From the NCBI GenBank assembly GCA_030613505.1, contig JAUWLW010000001.1:68225-132224 (forward strand): DNA of 64,000 nucleotides, in the 5' to 3' direction. This document shows, piece after piece, positions 6,875 through 15,426 of this stretch (position 1 is its first letter; every line of letters starts with the position of its first letter). The stretch comes from Candidatus Zixiibacteriota bacterium. GTDB taxonomy: Bacteria; RBG-13-66-14; B26-G2; WVWN01. The position numbers were made by a program, and so were the translations under genes. The notes under the pieces are model-generated. The model was not told the origin of the DNA. It was given only the letters and a program-made list of their open reading frames with translations, and did no database searches.

Positions 6875-8878
6875 CTACGGGTAGTTGCGGTCGTAGTCTT
6901 CTTCCGTATAGTCGGGCGGCTCGCCTTCGTACGAGAGTACCGCGATGCCCGAGGCGGTGCCGAAGGCCAGGCGCTTGCGGCCCTCGCGCGGCGGGAGGAC
7001 CGCGATCGACTTGCAGTACTCATCCCCCAGGCCGTAGCGCGCGTAATATCGCCGGACCTCGCCCGTTTCCAGGTGGTACGCGTTCACGCCGACGCCGCGG
7101 ATGGCGAGCCAGAGCCAGGGCGGGTCGGCCGCCGCAGCCCAGATGTCGGTATGGCTCAGGCCGTCGCCCCAACTTATGTTCTTTTCGAAATTCAACGCCG
7201 CGCCCAGCACGTCGACGCCTTTGTCGTACGTACCGACGTAAATGTGCTCGTCGTCAGCGGCGAGCGAGAACAGCGCATCCGAAGATATACCGTCGCCGCT
7301 CGTTATCACGCTAACGTCGCCCGCGTCGAGGTCAATAGAGGCCAGGCCGCCGCTCTGCGTAGCGCACAGCAGCGCGCGCCCGAAAGGCAGCAGCGCCCGA
7401 ACCGGATGCGCCGGGAAACCCGCCGCGACGCCGTACGTCTCGACCAACCCGAAATCTTCATTCAGCTCGATGACGCCCTCCGTCGTCCCGAGGAAATATC
7501 GCGCGTCGACCTTGACGGCGCACAATCCCTCGGCGTCGAAGCCCGCGTCGCGAAGGTCGAACGTCTTCCGGCCGCCGCTACGGTCGGCCGCGGCCGCGCC
7601 GGCCCGCGACGTCATTAGCAACTCGTCGTCGAAGAACGCTACGTCGCGGACGTCGTTCCACGGACCCGGTAGCTCGAATTTTTCGACGGCGAAATCCGCC
7701 TCGTCCACGGCGACCGGGCCGTTCGGCGTAGCGGCCCATATCCTGCCGTCGCCGTACGCTACGGCGTAGACGCCGCCCGGCGGCAAACCCTTCGCGAGCG
7801 GCAAAGGACGGACCTGGCCCGACGTCGGTTCCAATACGCAAGCGCCGTTCTCGGTCCCTATTATTATCGACTCCCCCCAACTCGCGAGGGCCGTGCACCG
7901 CGGCGACGGTAAGCCGTCGGCCGCGCCGAGCCGCCAGGCGGGCGATTTTTTACGGGCGGCGTCCTTCAACTTCTTCCAGCTCGAGCCAGCGCCGGCGGCG
8001 AACTTGAACGGCCGACCGTCCGCCCTCCTCACGAACAACCCCTCCGCGGTGGCGTAGTACTCCAGGCCGGCGAAGGCGAACGCGTCGCGCGCGTCGACGC
8101 GGCCCGGCGGCCCGGGCGCCCGCGTCGTTCTCGAGCCGTCGTATTCGAAGATACCCTCGTCCGTCGCGACGACCAACGTCGCGCCGCGGGTGAGGACGCG
8201 CCGCACGGCGGCCATAACGGGCAGCTCTACGGCGACCTCGCGCCAACTCTCGGCCCCCCGCGCGGAGGCGAACAGCCGCCCCCGGCCTCCCCAATACAGG
8301 CCCTCCTCCGCCGGCGTCACCGAGTAGAGGTCGTCGAGCACGACGCCGTCGGCCGTGACGAAGACCTTCCACCCGTCCTCCACCTGTGGGCTGAGTCGCG
8401 ACGCCGGCCCGACCTCCGGCGGAATCGGCTCGAACTCCTTCCCCGGCCACGTCTTGTCGTAGCGGCGCGCCCCCTCCAGCGTCGACACGTAGACGTACCT
8501 CTCGTCCGCGGCCACGCCGGTGCAGTCGTTGTGGGCAAACCCCCACATCCGTACGGTGCGTTCGACCGCGCCGCCCGCCCGCGAGAGCGCCGCCAGGCCG
8601 TTGCGGCTCGCGAAGTATAATTCATTCTTATCGGCGGCCGCCGCGGTCACGTAGTTGTGTATAAGGCCGTCGGCCGCCGTATAATACGTCGCTTTGCCGG
8701 TGCGCGGCTCGTAGCGCGCGACGCCGCCGCCGAGGTAGCTCAGCCAGACGGCGTCGCCGTCCACCAGGACGTCGGATACGTACGTTCTGTTTACGGCGTT
8801 GCGCCACTCGGCCGCGCCGAACGCCGCGGCCGCGCCGACGGCGAACCACAGCAGCAGCGATAGGGTCCGTCGCCTCAT
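6875..8878 (-). CDS. Large secreted beta-propeller protein (sensor-propeller-like repeats)
   Basis: 667 aa. ATG 8878 overlaps the upstream stop (ATGA) and begins a signal peptide (RRRTLSLLLWFAVGAAAAFG). The body consists of repeated 40-45-residue blades with patterns such as VWLSYLGGGVARYEPRTGK, TYYTAADGLIHNYV and LPLAKGLPPGGVYAVAYGDG. These resemble two-component-regulator propeller and YvrE/NHL blades that sense or bind ligands. No enzymatic or kinase domain follows. It lies downstream of an M23 peptidase, so a cell-envelope function is plausible. Confidence 0.7.
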   Translation of the reverse strand: MRRRTLSLLLWFAVGAAAAFGAAEWRNAVNRTYVSDVLVDGDAVWLSYLGGGVARYEPRTGKATYYTAADGLIHNYVTAAAADKNELYFASRNGLAALSRAGGAVERTVRMWGFAHNDCTGVAADERYVYVSTLEGARRYDKTWPGKEFEPIPPEVGPASRLSPQVEDGWKVFVTADGVVLDDLYSVTPAEEGLYWGGRGRLFASARGAESWREVAVELPVMAAVRRVLTRGATLVVATDEGIFEYDGSRTTRAPGPPGRVDARDAFAFAGLEYYATAEGLFVRRADGRPFKFAAGAGSSWKKLKDAARKKSPAWRLGAADGLPSPRCTALASWGESIIIGTENGACVLEPTSGQVRPLPLAKGLPPGGVYAVAYGDGRIWAATPNGPVAVDEADFAVEKFELPGPWNDVRDVAFFDDELLMTSRAGAAAADRSGGRKTFDLRDAGFDAEGLCAVKVDARYFLGTTEGVIELNEDFGLVETYGVAAGFPAHPVRALLPFGRALLCATQSGGLASIDLDAGDVSVITSGDGISSDALFSLAADDEHIYVGTYDKGVDVLGAALNFEKNISWGDGLSHTDIWAAAADPPWLWLAIRGVGVNAYHLETGEVRRYYARYGLGDEYCKSIAVLPPREGRKRLAFGTASGIAVLSYEGEPPDYTEEDYDRNYP

Positions 8879-9603
8879 AACCGGGCGAGAGGCCGCGGGT
8901 CGCGCAGACGGGGGGCGTGTTTGCACACGTACGCCAACGGTTCCACGCTGCGCAGCGACGATACGCCGGCTCGAGGTTCGTTGACGTATTCCACGAACCA
9001 GGCCGGCTTGTCCTGTGTCTCGACGGCGACGTCTATCTCGAAGTGGAGGTGGGGCGGCGTGCCGCGGGCGTTGCCGGTGGCGCCCACCGCCGCTATGACG
9101 TCTCCGGCGCGGACTTGTTGCCCCTCGGCGCATTCGACCGCGGACATGTGGAGGTAGTACGTGTAGACGCCGCGGCCGTGATATATAGCCACCTTGGCGC
9201 CCGGGCCGCTCTTGGGCGTGAACGTCGCCACGACGACGCCGCCGTCGGCCGCGGCCAGCACCGGCCTCCCCTCGGGCGCGAAGATGTCGGTCCCCATGTG
9301 GTTGCGGCGCCACCGGTTGCGGAAATCGGTAAGGCCCGTTCGCTCGGTGTACTCGATGGATTGGAAGCGGCCCTCCGCAACCGGGAAGATGAACGATATC
9401 CCCCGAAACTCGCCGCGGGTGGGGAGGCGCCGGCCGGCGGGCGTATCGGGCAGGACCAGCTTGCCGTCGGCCGGGTCGACGTAACCGGTAATCCAGTCGC
9501 CCGCCGCGGCGTCGCCCTCGGTCGCGACCGCCGCCGAGCCGAAAGTCAACAAGAGCGCGGCGACACAGGCCGCGCCGTAACGTTTGGCGATAATTTTCTG
9601 CAA
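8875..9603 (-). CDS. M23-family metallopeptidase (LytM-like), exported
   Basis: 242 aa. The chosen start is TTG 9603, three nucleotides after the upstream TGA. It gives a signal peptide (KRYGAACVAALLLTFGSAAVA). The zinc site is present: HMGTDIFAPEG carries H-x3-D and HLHFEID carries the H-x-H pair. PVLAAADGGVV and GDVIAAVGATGNARG are the conserved lysostaphin-fold beta strands. It probably cleaves peptidoglycan cross-links or acts as an envelope regulator. It is translationally coupled both upstream and downstream. Confidence 0.8.
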   Translation of the reverse strand: MQKIIAKRYGAACVAALLLTFGSAAVATEGDAAAGDWITGYVDPADGKLVLPDTPAGRRLPTRGEFRGISFIFPVAEGRFQSIEYTERTGLTDFRNRWRRNHMGTDIFAPEGRPVLAAADGGVVVATFTPKSGPGAKVAIYHGRGVYTYYLHMSAVECAEGQQVRAGDVIAAVGATGNARGTPPHLHFEIDVAVETQDKPAWFVEYVNEPRAGVSSLRSVEPLAYVCKHAPRLRDPRPLARL

Positions 9604-9605
9604 TT

Positions 9606-10010
9606 TCAGCGGGTCAGGCTGGTGGCTAACTTCCACTCGCCTTCCTGGTTGACGAGGGCGTGGGTATGCTTGACGCCGCCCAGCTCGTACGTGACCTCGG
9701 CCGTCAGCAGCCGGCTCTCCAGGTTCGTTACCTCGTCTTTGGCGTACGGCTCCCGGCTGGCCTCCAGGCTCTTGAGGAAGAGGTTGCGTATTTCGTGTTC
9801 CGAGAGGCCCTCGACGCCGACGGCCTCGCTCGACAACGCCGCGTCGTCGTAGCAGTCCAGCGCCGCAGCGAAGTCGCCTTCTTTCATGGCCTTGGCAAAA
9901 ACCTGTACCGTGGCCTCGGGCGTGGCGTACGGATTCTCCGCTTCCTCTTTCGCGCAGCCGACGGCCAACAGAACGAGCGCGAGGCCCGCTACGGTGAGAC
10001 ATTTGCGCAT
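9606..10010 (-). CDS. Small lipoprotein, NTF2/DUF4878-like
   Basis: 134 aa. The N-terminus RKCLTVAGLALVLLAVGCAK holds a lipobox (LAVGC), so the mature protein should be lipidated at Cys19. The remainder, TVQVFAKAMKEGDFAAALDC and a following beta-rich half ending VNQEGEWKLATSLTR, fits the cone-shaped NTF2-like fold common in DUF4878 lipoproteins. It lies between FolE2 and the M23 peptidase in one transcript direction. No catalytic role is evident. Confidence 0.65.
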   Translation of the reverse strand: MRKCLTVAGLALVLLAVGCAKEEAENPYATPEATVQVFAKAMKEGDFAAALDCYDDAALSSEAVGVEGLSEHEIRNLFLKSLEASREPYAKDEVTNLESRLLTAEVTYELGGVKHTHALVNQEGEWKLATSLTR

Positions 10011-10029
10011 ATCGTTAACCTCCGAAAGG

Positions 10030-10836
10030 TTACTTCTTGTCTCGTTCGCGTTTATCGCGGGCGATGGCCGCGTACGCGTCGTGCTGGTGGATGGATTCGT
10101 AGTTGGTGCACTCTACGCGGTACGAGCGAACGCGCTTGTCGCGCTCGAGCTTTTCGGCGACGTTGCGGACGACGTCCTCGACGAAGCGCGGCCGCCCGTA
10201 CGCCAGCTCCGTTACGGCCTTCTCGTCCTCGCGCTTGAGCAGCGCGAACAGCGGCGCCGACGCGGCCTCCTCCGCCCACGCCACCACTTCCTCGATCCAG
10301 ACGATGTGCCGCGACTCGAGCTCGACGTAGACGTCGCCGCGTTGGCTGTGGGCGCCGGCGTCCGATATGTCTTTGGAACAGGGACAGAGGTTGGCCACCG
10401 GCACCGTCACGCCCAGCGAGAAACTGTACCGGTCGACGAAGTCGCCGATGAAGCGCGCGCGGACCTCCAGGAAAGACTTCTCCGCGGAGGCCGGCGCGGC
10501 CTTGTATATGAAATATGGAAAGCCGATGACGAGGTGGGCCCGGGCGGCGTCGAAGCGCCCTACCATCTCGCGCAGGATGTACGCCATCGTCCGGTAGTTG
10601 ACGTTGTCGCGGTAGCCGTAGAGGACCTCGACGAAGCGGCTCATATGGGTGCCGCGGAACCGGGCCGGGAGGTCGACGGACATGTCGACGGTGGCGATGG
10701 TGTCCTGGTGTTCGCGTTCGCGGTCCAGGACGCGCACCGGCAGCCGCACGCCCTTGACGCCGACGCGGTCTATCGGTATCTCCGCGGCGGGGCGCTCGTT
10801 CGCGACGTCGCTCTGCGGTTTGCCTTTAGCGGCCAT
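10030..10836 (-). CDS. folE2: GTP cyclohydrolase FolE2 (type IB)
   Basis: 268 aa, full length for the family. It converts GTP to 7,8-dihydroneopterin triphosphate, the first step towards folate or queuosine. Diagnostic motifs are RGTHMSRFVEVL (residues about 62-73) and NLCPCSKDISDAGAHSQRGD, which holds the metal-ligating cysteine and the conserved His. VAELDRDKRVRSY-like C-terminal helices follow. FolE2 is the metal-flexible alternative to FolE. FolC is encoded further along (25.5 kb), so folate synthesis is represented twice here. Its start overlaps the end of the upstream nucleotidyltransferase gene by 11 bp. Confidence 0.9.
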   Translation of the reverse strand: MAAKGKPQSDVANERPAAEIPIDRVGVKGVRLPVRVLDREREHQDTIATVDMSVDLPARFRGTHMSRFVEVLYGYRDNVNYRTMAYILREMVGRFDAARAHLVIGFPYFIYKAAPASAEKSFLEVRARFIGDFVDRYSFSLGVTVPVANLCPCSKDISDAGAHSQRGDVYVELESRHIVWIEEVVAWAEEAASAPLFALLKREDEKAVTELAYGRPRFVEDVVRNVAEKLERDKRVRSYRVECTNYESIHQHDAYAAIARDKRERDKK

Positions 10837-11404
10837 TATCTATAGACCTATCCTGCGTTTTAATAACGGCGAGCAAGTCCGACACCGACAACCGCTCGGC
10901 CCATTTCCGCAAGTAACTTTCGTCCAACGTCGTCCCCTGTACTTCGTATACGCCGCGGGCGTCGCGCACGTGCCTCTCGCCGTCGCCGGTAACGCGCGCC
11001 CACCGCAGCTTCGAGAGGATCGCGTCCTCGGCCGAGGGGAACCATACGTCGACGCCGCCGTAAAGGACCTTTCGCCGTCGGTCAAAGAACGAACGCTCGA
11101 ACGGTTCGGCTTTGAGAGGATGGAAATCCACTTTCTTCGCTATGTCGGTATCGATCAGGTTACAAATTAAACCCTTACTTAAGGATTCGTTTACATCTTG
11201 CGCGTCGACGTAATAGCGCGGCGGCTCGAAAGCGCGCGCTAAAACCTCGCCCAATCGGGGGTCGGCGGCCACGACTACGTCCGCGTCCTGCGTATAGCGC
11301 GGCTCGCCGTACACGCTGGTCACGACGGACCCCGTTACGACGTAATCGATTCCCGCGTCGTTCAGAACAGCGGCGACTTGCGCAAGGAGTTTTTCTTGAA
11401 GCAT
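10826..11404 (-). CDS. Nucleotidyltransferase-fold protein (MNT/AbiEii-like)
   Basis: 192 aa. A minimal nucleotidyltransferase core is visible: YVVTGSVVTSVYGEPRYTQD holds the G-S motif and TQDADVVV supplies the D-x-D metal ligands (about residues 39-43). KKVDFHP offers the third acidic residue. The downstream region IDTDIAKKVDFH followed by FPSAEDAILSKLRWA is typical of the AbiEii/DUF6036-type proteins often found as toxins. The start lies inside the upstream 89-aa gene (43-bp overlap), the tight coupling seen in toxin-antitoxin pairs. Toxin activity is inferred. Confidence 0.7.
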   Translation of the reverse strand: MLQEKLLAQVAAVLNDAGIDYVVTGSVVTSVYGEPRYTQDADVVVAADPRLGEVLARAFEPPRYYVDAQDVNESLSKGLICNLIDTDIAKKVDFHPLKAEPFERSFFDRRRKVLYGGVDVWFPSAEDAILSKLRWARVTGDGERHVRDARGVYEVQGTTLDESYLRKWAERLSVSDLLAVIKTQDRSIDNGR

Positions 11405-11631
11405 GCTATGGCTTCTTCTTTCGCACGCCGGACCGCCTCGGCCGCGGTCATTTCCGGAAAACGAAGTTGGACGCCCAGGACGCGGAGCTCGAAGCCCTCG
11501 TCCATAAGGTCCATCACTATTTCCAGCTTCCGCTCAAGCGAAAGCCGCCGCAGCGTCTCGAGCCAGACCGCGTCGGCCTTCCGGGCCGCGGGGCGCTCGC
11601 TCCCACCGTCGGTTTGGGATTGAGGGAGCAT
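11362..11631 (-). CDS. Small protein paired with nucleotidyltransferase
   Basis: 89 aa, mostly helical. The pattern RRLSLERKLEIVMDLMDEGF then LRVLGVQLRFPEMTAAEAVR matches a common class of short proteins encoded immediately before nucleotidyltransferase genes (the R-x-L-S-x-E-R-K-L-E-I motif followed by L-R-F/H-P). It overlaps the nucleotidyltransferase gene by 43 bp and follows the restriction-modification gene's stop on the same strand by 1 bp. It is a likely antitoxin or partner; no biochemical role can be read from sequence. Confidence 0.55.
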   Translation of the reverse strand: MLPQSQTDGGSERPAARKADAVWLETLRRLSLERKLEIVMDLMDEGFELRVLGVQLRFPEMTAAEAVRRAKEEAIACFKKNSLRKSPLF

Positions 11632-11632
11632 A

Positions 11633-14600
11633 TTACCCTATCCTTACCCTTTCCCAAAGGGCGGCTACGATCCGCGCGCGTAGCCTTTGGTCTATGATGC
11701 CGCGAGTATAATCGTCTATTACGGCCGCGATACGTTCTTTTAACTTAATAAAATTAGGTAAAATACTTTCGAGGTAGTACAAATCCTCCGGCACGAGCGC
11801 GGCCTCCGCGCCGGTCTCGGCCCACGTGGCAAGGTAACGGGCTTCGGCCTCGGACCCGCATTCTATGCGGCCTTTAACCATATCTTTGCCGACGACGACG
11901 AACCAACCGTATAGGTCTTTATCTATGGAAACAGCCTCCGCCGGTTTCCACCCGTGCCCCGTGAGGTGGTCGCGGCCGCTAAGCTTATCGCGCACGAACG
12001 AAGCCAACGTATCTCCCCCCAACGCCGCAAGGACGTTCTTGGCGAGTTGCTCGGTGTCAATGCCGCCGGGTTTCTTTTTCTTAAGTTTAACGCTGGCCGA
12101 TTTATTTATTCGGGTGTTTACTAAATCTATTATAGCCCGGTAAACTTCTATTTGTTCCGCTTCTGATAAATTTAAGACCTCTCCCATAATAAAAGTATCT
12201 AATTCTCTAAGGTCTCTTTTTATACTTTTTAACGTAACATCGTTAACGTTTTTAGCGCCCAGCTCTTCAAATATCGAAACTATAGGCCTTGCCCCTATCT
12301 TTTCGACCAATTTTTCGCAACGTCGTTTATTACGTACTCTATTCGGGTTTAGCACGGTTAATTTCTTAGCCAGTTTCGCATTAAGTTCTACAACCGTATA
12401 AGAGCCTGTTAATTCGTACCCCGAAGTTTCGTAAAAAAACCTTCCCAGGGAAGAGTTTAAATAACATACCAAAGGAGCTTCGTATAAAGGGTTAATGAAA
12501 TTAATCCCATGGAAATTCTGGGAAGCGTAATAACCCCCTTCATTCAAATATACTATATATTTCTCGCCTATTCTTTTCGGGATTAATACGCGGTATATCT
12601 CGGCTCTTTTATTTTTATACCAAAAACTCCCGCGAGGTTCCCCTTTTTCTTTTTTATTAAAGCCCTTTAATTCGCCCGCTTTTATGTAACCCCGCAAATT
12701 AGGGCTTTTCATCGCTTTCTTTTCTTCTTCGATAAACAAGACTACCGGTAAACCGCTCAAATCTTTAAGAACGATTGAATCTACCCCTTTATGCGTTGTT
12801 AATATCCTATTGGGGGTTAATTTACCGCTGTCATCCTTATGTTTCCAATACGCCCTTTCGATACCAGCCTTTTTAATATCTTCGGGATTTTGAATAAAAA
12901 AATCATCTATCCCGGTACGTATCCCGCTCTTTACTTCGCCAATAGCTGGCGACAGCGGCACAAAGAAATCCGAGCATTTGCTTAATATCTTAAAATATAC
13001 CGCAGGAGCCCTTAAGTACTTACCCCACTTCGCGCCCGTATATACGCCCCTTTCCTCGTTATATCCCTCCCGCCATAGTTCTCTTTGCTTAATAGGGTTT
13101 ACCCGGAGTTCCTCGTTCTCGTATGGTTCGTCGTGACCGAGGACCGTTTCCACTATCGCCGTTACGGCCCGGCGCCTCGCGATTTGGCCTTCCCACGCGT
13201 CGGCGGCCGGCGGGATCAACGCGCTTAGCGGCATTTTAAGGTAGACGAACCGGGTTGCGTTGTCGTCACGCATCTCCTCGACGGAGCATTTCTCCAATAC
13301 TACGAGGCACGTGTTAACGTCGGCACCCTCGAACCACCGCTCGACCTTAGATTCAACGATAGCGAGTATTTTGTAGTTTTTAAGGAAGAACTCCTGCAAG
13401 CCCGCCCCGTAGTCTTTGTCGTCCAACCATGCGTTAAAAACTACGAACCCAAAACGCCCTTTTTCTTTTAAGAATTTATAACCATGTATGAAAAAATAAG
13501 CGTAAATACCCGCCTTTTCAGATATATTAGCTATTTTGATACTGTCTTCGTATAAAGCCGATTTTAAAACCGCCTTTTTATATTCCGGGTCGCCGGTTAT
13601 GCGGGCCATTTCCTCCTGGCGTGTGTAGGGCGGGTTGCCGACTACGGCATCCACTAGGCCGGGCTTGGGAATGTGGACCGGGCCGGCTTCTAATGCCGCC
13701 GCCGCGGCTTTATCTCCCGCCGCCGGCTTTTCCTTGAAGAAGTCGGTATGGAAAACCCGCGGGTAATTCTCGGTTACGCCCAGATTGCGAATGGCTAAAT
13801 TGATCGTGGAAAGATGTGCGGGGAACTTGGCGATATCGAAACCGTACAACGTATCTAAAATACGCTCGTGCTCCTCGCGCAACATAGGGTTCATGAGCGT
13901 TTTCTGCCGATAAGCTCGTACGAGGAACGTTCCGGCGCCGCATCCGGGGTCGAGTACGTCGTCGTTTTCGTCGCGAAGGCAAAAGCCAAGGATCAAATCG
14001 ACGACGTTAGCGGGCGTAAAGTACTGGCCGAGTTCATGCCGGCGTTCGGGGGGAATTAGGTTTTCAAATATCCTCCCTAAAATTTCAAAGTCGACTTTCG
14101 AGAAGTCGTATCCCCGTAGGTAATCGACAAGATCGACTATTTCGCCGATTACCGTGGTATCGTCGGGGAACGCGGCTTCGTCTATGAAGTCCGTCGTATA
14201 AATCGTTTCGTAGTCGATCCCCAATACCTCGTCGAAGTAATTCTGGAGGTTTTTACGTAGCGTTTCTCCGCGTACAATTCCTTTACTTAGCTCTAGTTGG
14301 CTGATCCGCTGTTTGGTTTGAAGAACGTTATAAAATAATATTTTATTTACTAGGAGGTGCCCCGCCTGACGCCCCGCTTTCGCGAAGTCGTCGTCGCTGG
14401 CGGTGAAGTTCCAACTTTGGTCCGCAAACCAATACCGTAACCGCTCTTCGAATTTTTTATCTTCGCCGAAACGCTTTTGGATTATCGTCTTATAGAACGC
14501 GCTAAGGCGGTCGATTTTTTCGTCGAGCCGCCAGACGAGAACGTCGTCTATAGGGTGTTTCGGTTCGGCGCGTTTTCCCGCGGCGACCTCGTACAACGCC

Positions 14601-15088
14601 GTTAGAAAACGGCCTAGCGCGTTTTTTATAACGATCTGGTTAACCGGCTCTCTAATTTCCTCGAGGTCGTTTATCGCCGAGAGGTCGAATTGGTCGATAA
14701 CCTGTTCTTCCTCTCGCATGTCCGCGGCGGTACGTTCGGTGCTATACCAAATCAGTTTCCGGAAGTTGCACGTCGCATAGTATGGGGCCCGCCGCTTTCC
14801 AGCTTTTTCGTACGCGGGTTTTTTAAGTTCGTCGTAGTTGTATACGTCGAACTCCGGCCTTTTACATTCGATTAACATTAATACTGTTTCACTGCGCGGC
14901 TTTTCGTAGATCAGTATGTCCGGTTGTTTTACGTCGTCCGCCGTCGTTTCTACGAAAGCCTCGCCTAAGTCGAGCTGCTTCTCGCTCGTTACTTCGTTAA
15001 TCCACTCGCATAACTTAGCCGCGGCCGAACGCTCAGTTAGACGCGTTAACCCCGTAGGCATCCGTTTCCTTTTTCGCGCGGGGGACAT
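11633..15088 (-). CDS. Single-polypeptide restriction-modification enzyme (type IIG / Eco57I-like)
   Basis: 1151 aa in three parts. An N-terminal PD-(D/E)xK nuclease-like segment has Asp57 (QPDILIY) and E-C-K at 74-76 (VLMLIECKRPEFD). A central N6-adenine methylase has LGQYFTPANVVDLIL (353-367), motif I DPGCGAGTF (380-388) and motif IV NPPY (485-488). A C-terminal region of about 450 residues should hold the target-recognition domain. Type IIG enzymes cut and methylate from one chain. The gene is markedly AT-rich, most of all at 12.1-13.0 kb (C-terminal half), which suggests recent transfer. A RadC N-domain gene lies immediately upstream and a toxin-like pair downstream. Confidence 0.85.
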   Translation of the reverse strand: MSPARKRKRMPTGLTRLTERSAAAKLCEWINEVTSEKQLDLGEAFVETTADDVKQPDILIYEKPRSETVLMLIECKRPEFDVYNYDELKKPAYEKAGKRRAPYYATCNFRKLIWYSTERTAADMREEEQVIDQFDLSAINDLEEIREPVNQIVIKNALGRFLTALYEVAAGKRAEPKHPIDDVLVWRLDEKIDRLSAFYKTIIQKRFGEDKKFEERLRYWFADQSWNFTASDDDFAKAGRQAGHLLVNKILFYNVLQTKQRISQLELSKGIVRGETLRKNLQNYFDEVLGIDYETIYTTDFIDEAAFPDDTTVIGEIVDLVDYLRGYDFSKVDFEILGRIFENLIPPERRHELGQYFTPANVVDLILGFCLRDENDDVLDPGCGAGTFLVRAYRQKTLMNPMLREEHERILDTLYGFDIAKFPAHLSTINLAIRNLGVTENYPRVFHTDFFKEKPAAGDKAAAAALEAGPVHIPKPGLVDAVVGNPPYTRQEEMARITGDPEYKKAVLKSALYEDSIKIANISEKAGIYAYFFIHGYKFLKEKGRFGFVVFNAWLDDKDYGAGLQEFFLKNYKILAIVESKVERWFEGADVNTCLVVLEKCSVEEMRDDNATRFVYLKMPLSALIPPAADAWEGQIARRRAVTAIVETVLGHDEPYENEELRVNPIKQRELWREGYNEERGVYTGAKWGKYLRAPAVYFKILSKCSDFFVPLSPAIGEVKSGIRTGIDDFFIQNPEDIKKAGIERAYWKHKDDSGKLTPNRILTTHKGVDSIVLKDLSGLPVVLFIEEEKKAMKSPNLRGYIKAGELKGFNKKEKGEPRGSFWYKNKRAEIYRVLIPKRIGEKYIVYLNEGGYYASQNFHGINFINPLYEAPLVCYLNSSLGRFFYETSGYELTGSYTVVELNAKLAKKLTVLNPNRVRNKRRCEKLVEKIGARPIVSIFEELGAKNVNDVTLKSIKRDLRELDTFIMGEVLNLSEAEQIEVYRAIIDLVNTRINKSASVKLKKKKPGGIDTEQLAKNVLAALGGDTLASFVRDKLSGRDHLTGHGWKPAEAVSIDKDLYGWFVVVGKDMVKGRIECGSEAEARYLATWAETGAEAALVPEDLYYLESILPNFIKLKERIAAVIDDYTRGIIDQRLRARIVAALWERVRIG

Positions 15089-15091
15089 AAT

Positions 15092-15403
15092 TTATTCGAC
15101 AGCTCTTAAAACGCGTCGGGCGATCTCAAGCGTGGCCGCGATGCGGTGTATCTTTACGTCACCCAAACCTTTGATAGTTTCGAATTCTTCGAATCGGCGG
15201 CCTGCCATACCGAGGAACGAACCGAATTTGGCTAGTATCTCCTCGGCTATTTTTATAGCGGGTCTCTCCGCTGTTCCCGTCCCGATAATTATCGCCAGGA
15301 GCTCGGCATCCGAGAGCTCTTCGGCGCCCAGCTCGCGTAACTTCCCGCCGGGATGGGAGTAACCACCGATTTCTTCTTCGTTTAAGTTCAATTCTTCTTG
15401 CAT
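15092..15403 (-). CDS. RadC N-terminal (UPF0758) domain-only protein
   Basis: 103 aa from ATG 15403, with AAGGGTGA upstream. The sequence GAEELSDAELLAIIIGTGT and FETIKGLGDVKIHRIAATLE are the helix-hairpin-helix hallmarks of RadC/UPF0758. RadC proteins are normally about 220 aa and end in a JAB/MPN metalloprotease-like domain, which is absent here. The ORF ends cleanly 3 bp before the restriction-modification gene, so this looks like a stable short form coupled to that gene rather than a frameshift. It may help the enzyme bind DNA; that is inference. Confidence 0.75.
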   Translation of the reverse strand: MQEELNLNEEEIGGYSHPGGKLRELGAEELSDAELLAIIIGTGTAERPAIKIAEEILAKFGSFLGMAGRRFEEFETIKGLGDVKIHRIAATLEIARRVLRAVE

Positions 15404-15426
15404 AAAATCACCCTTAAGCAGCCTTA

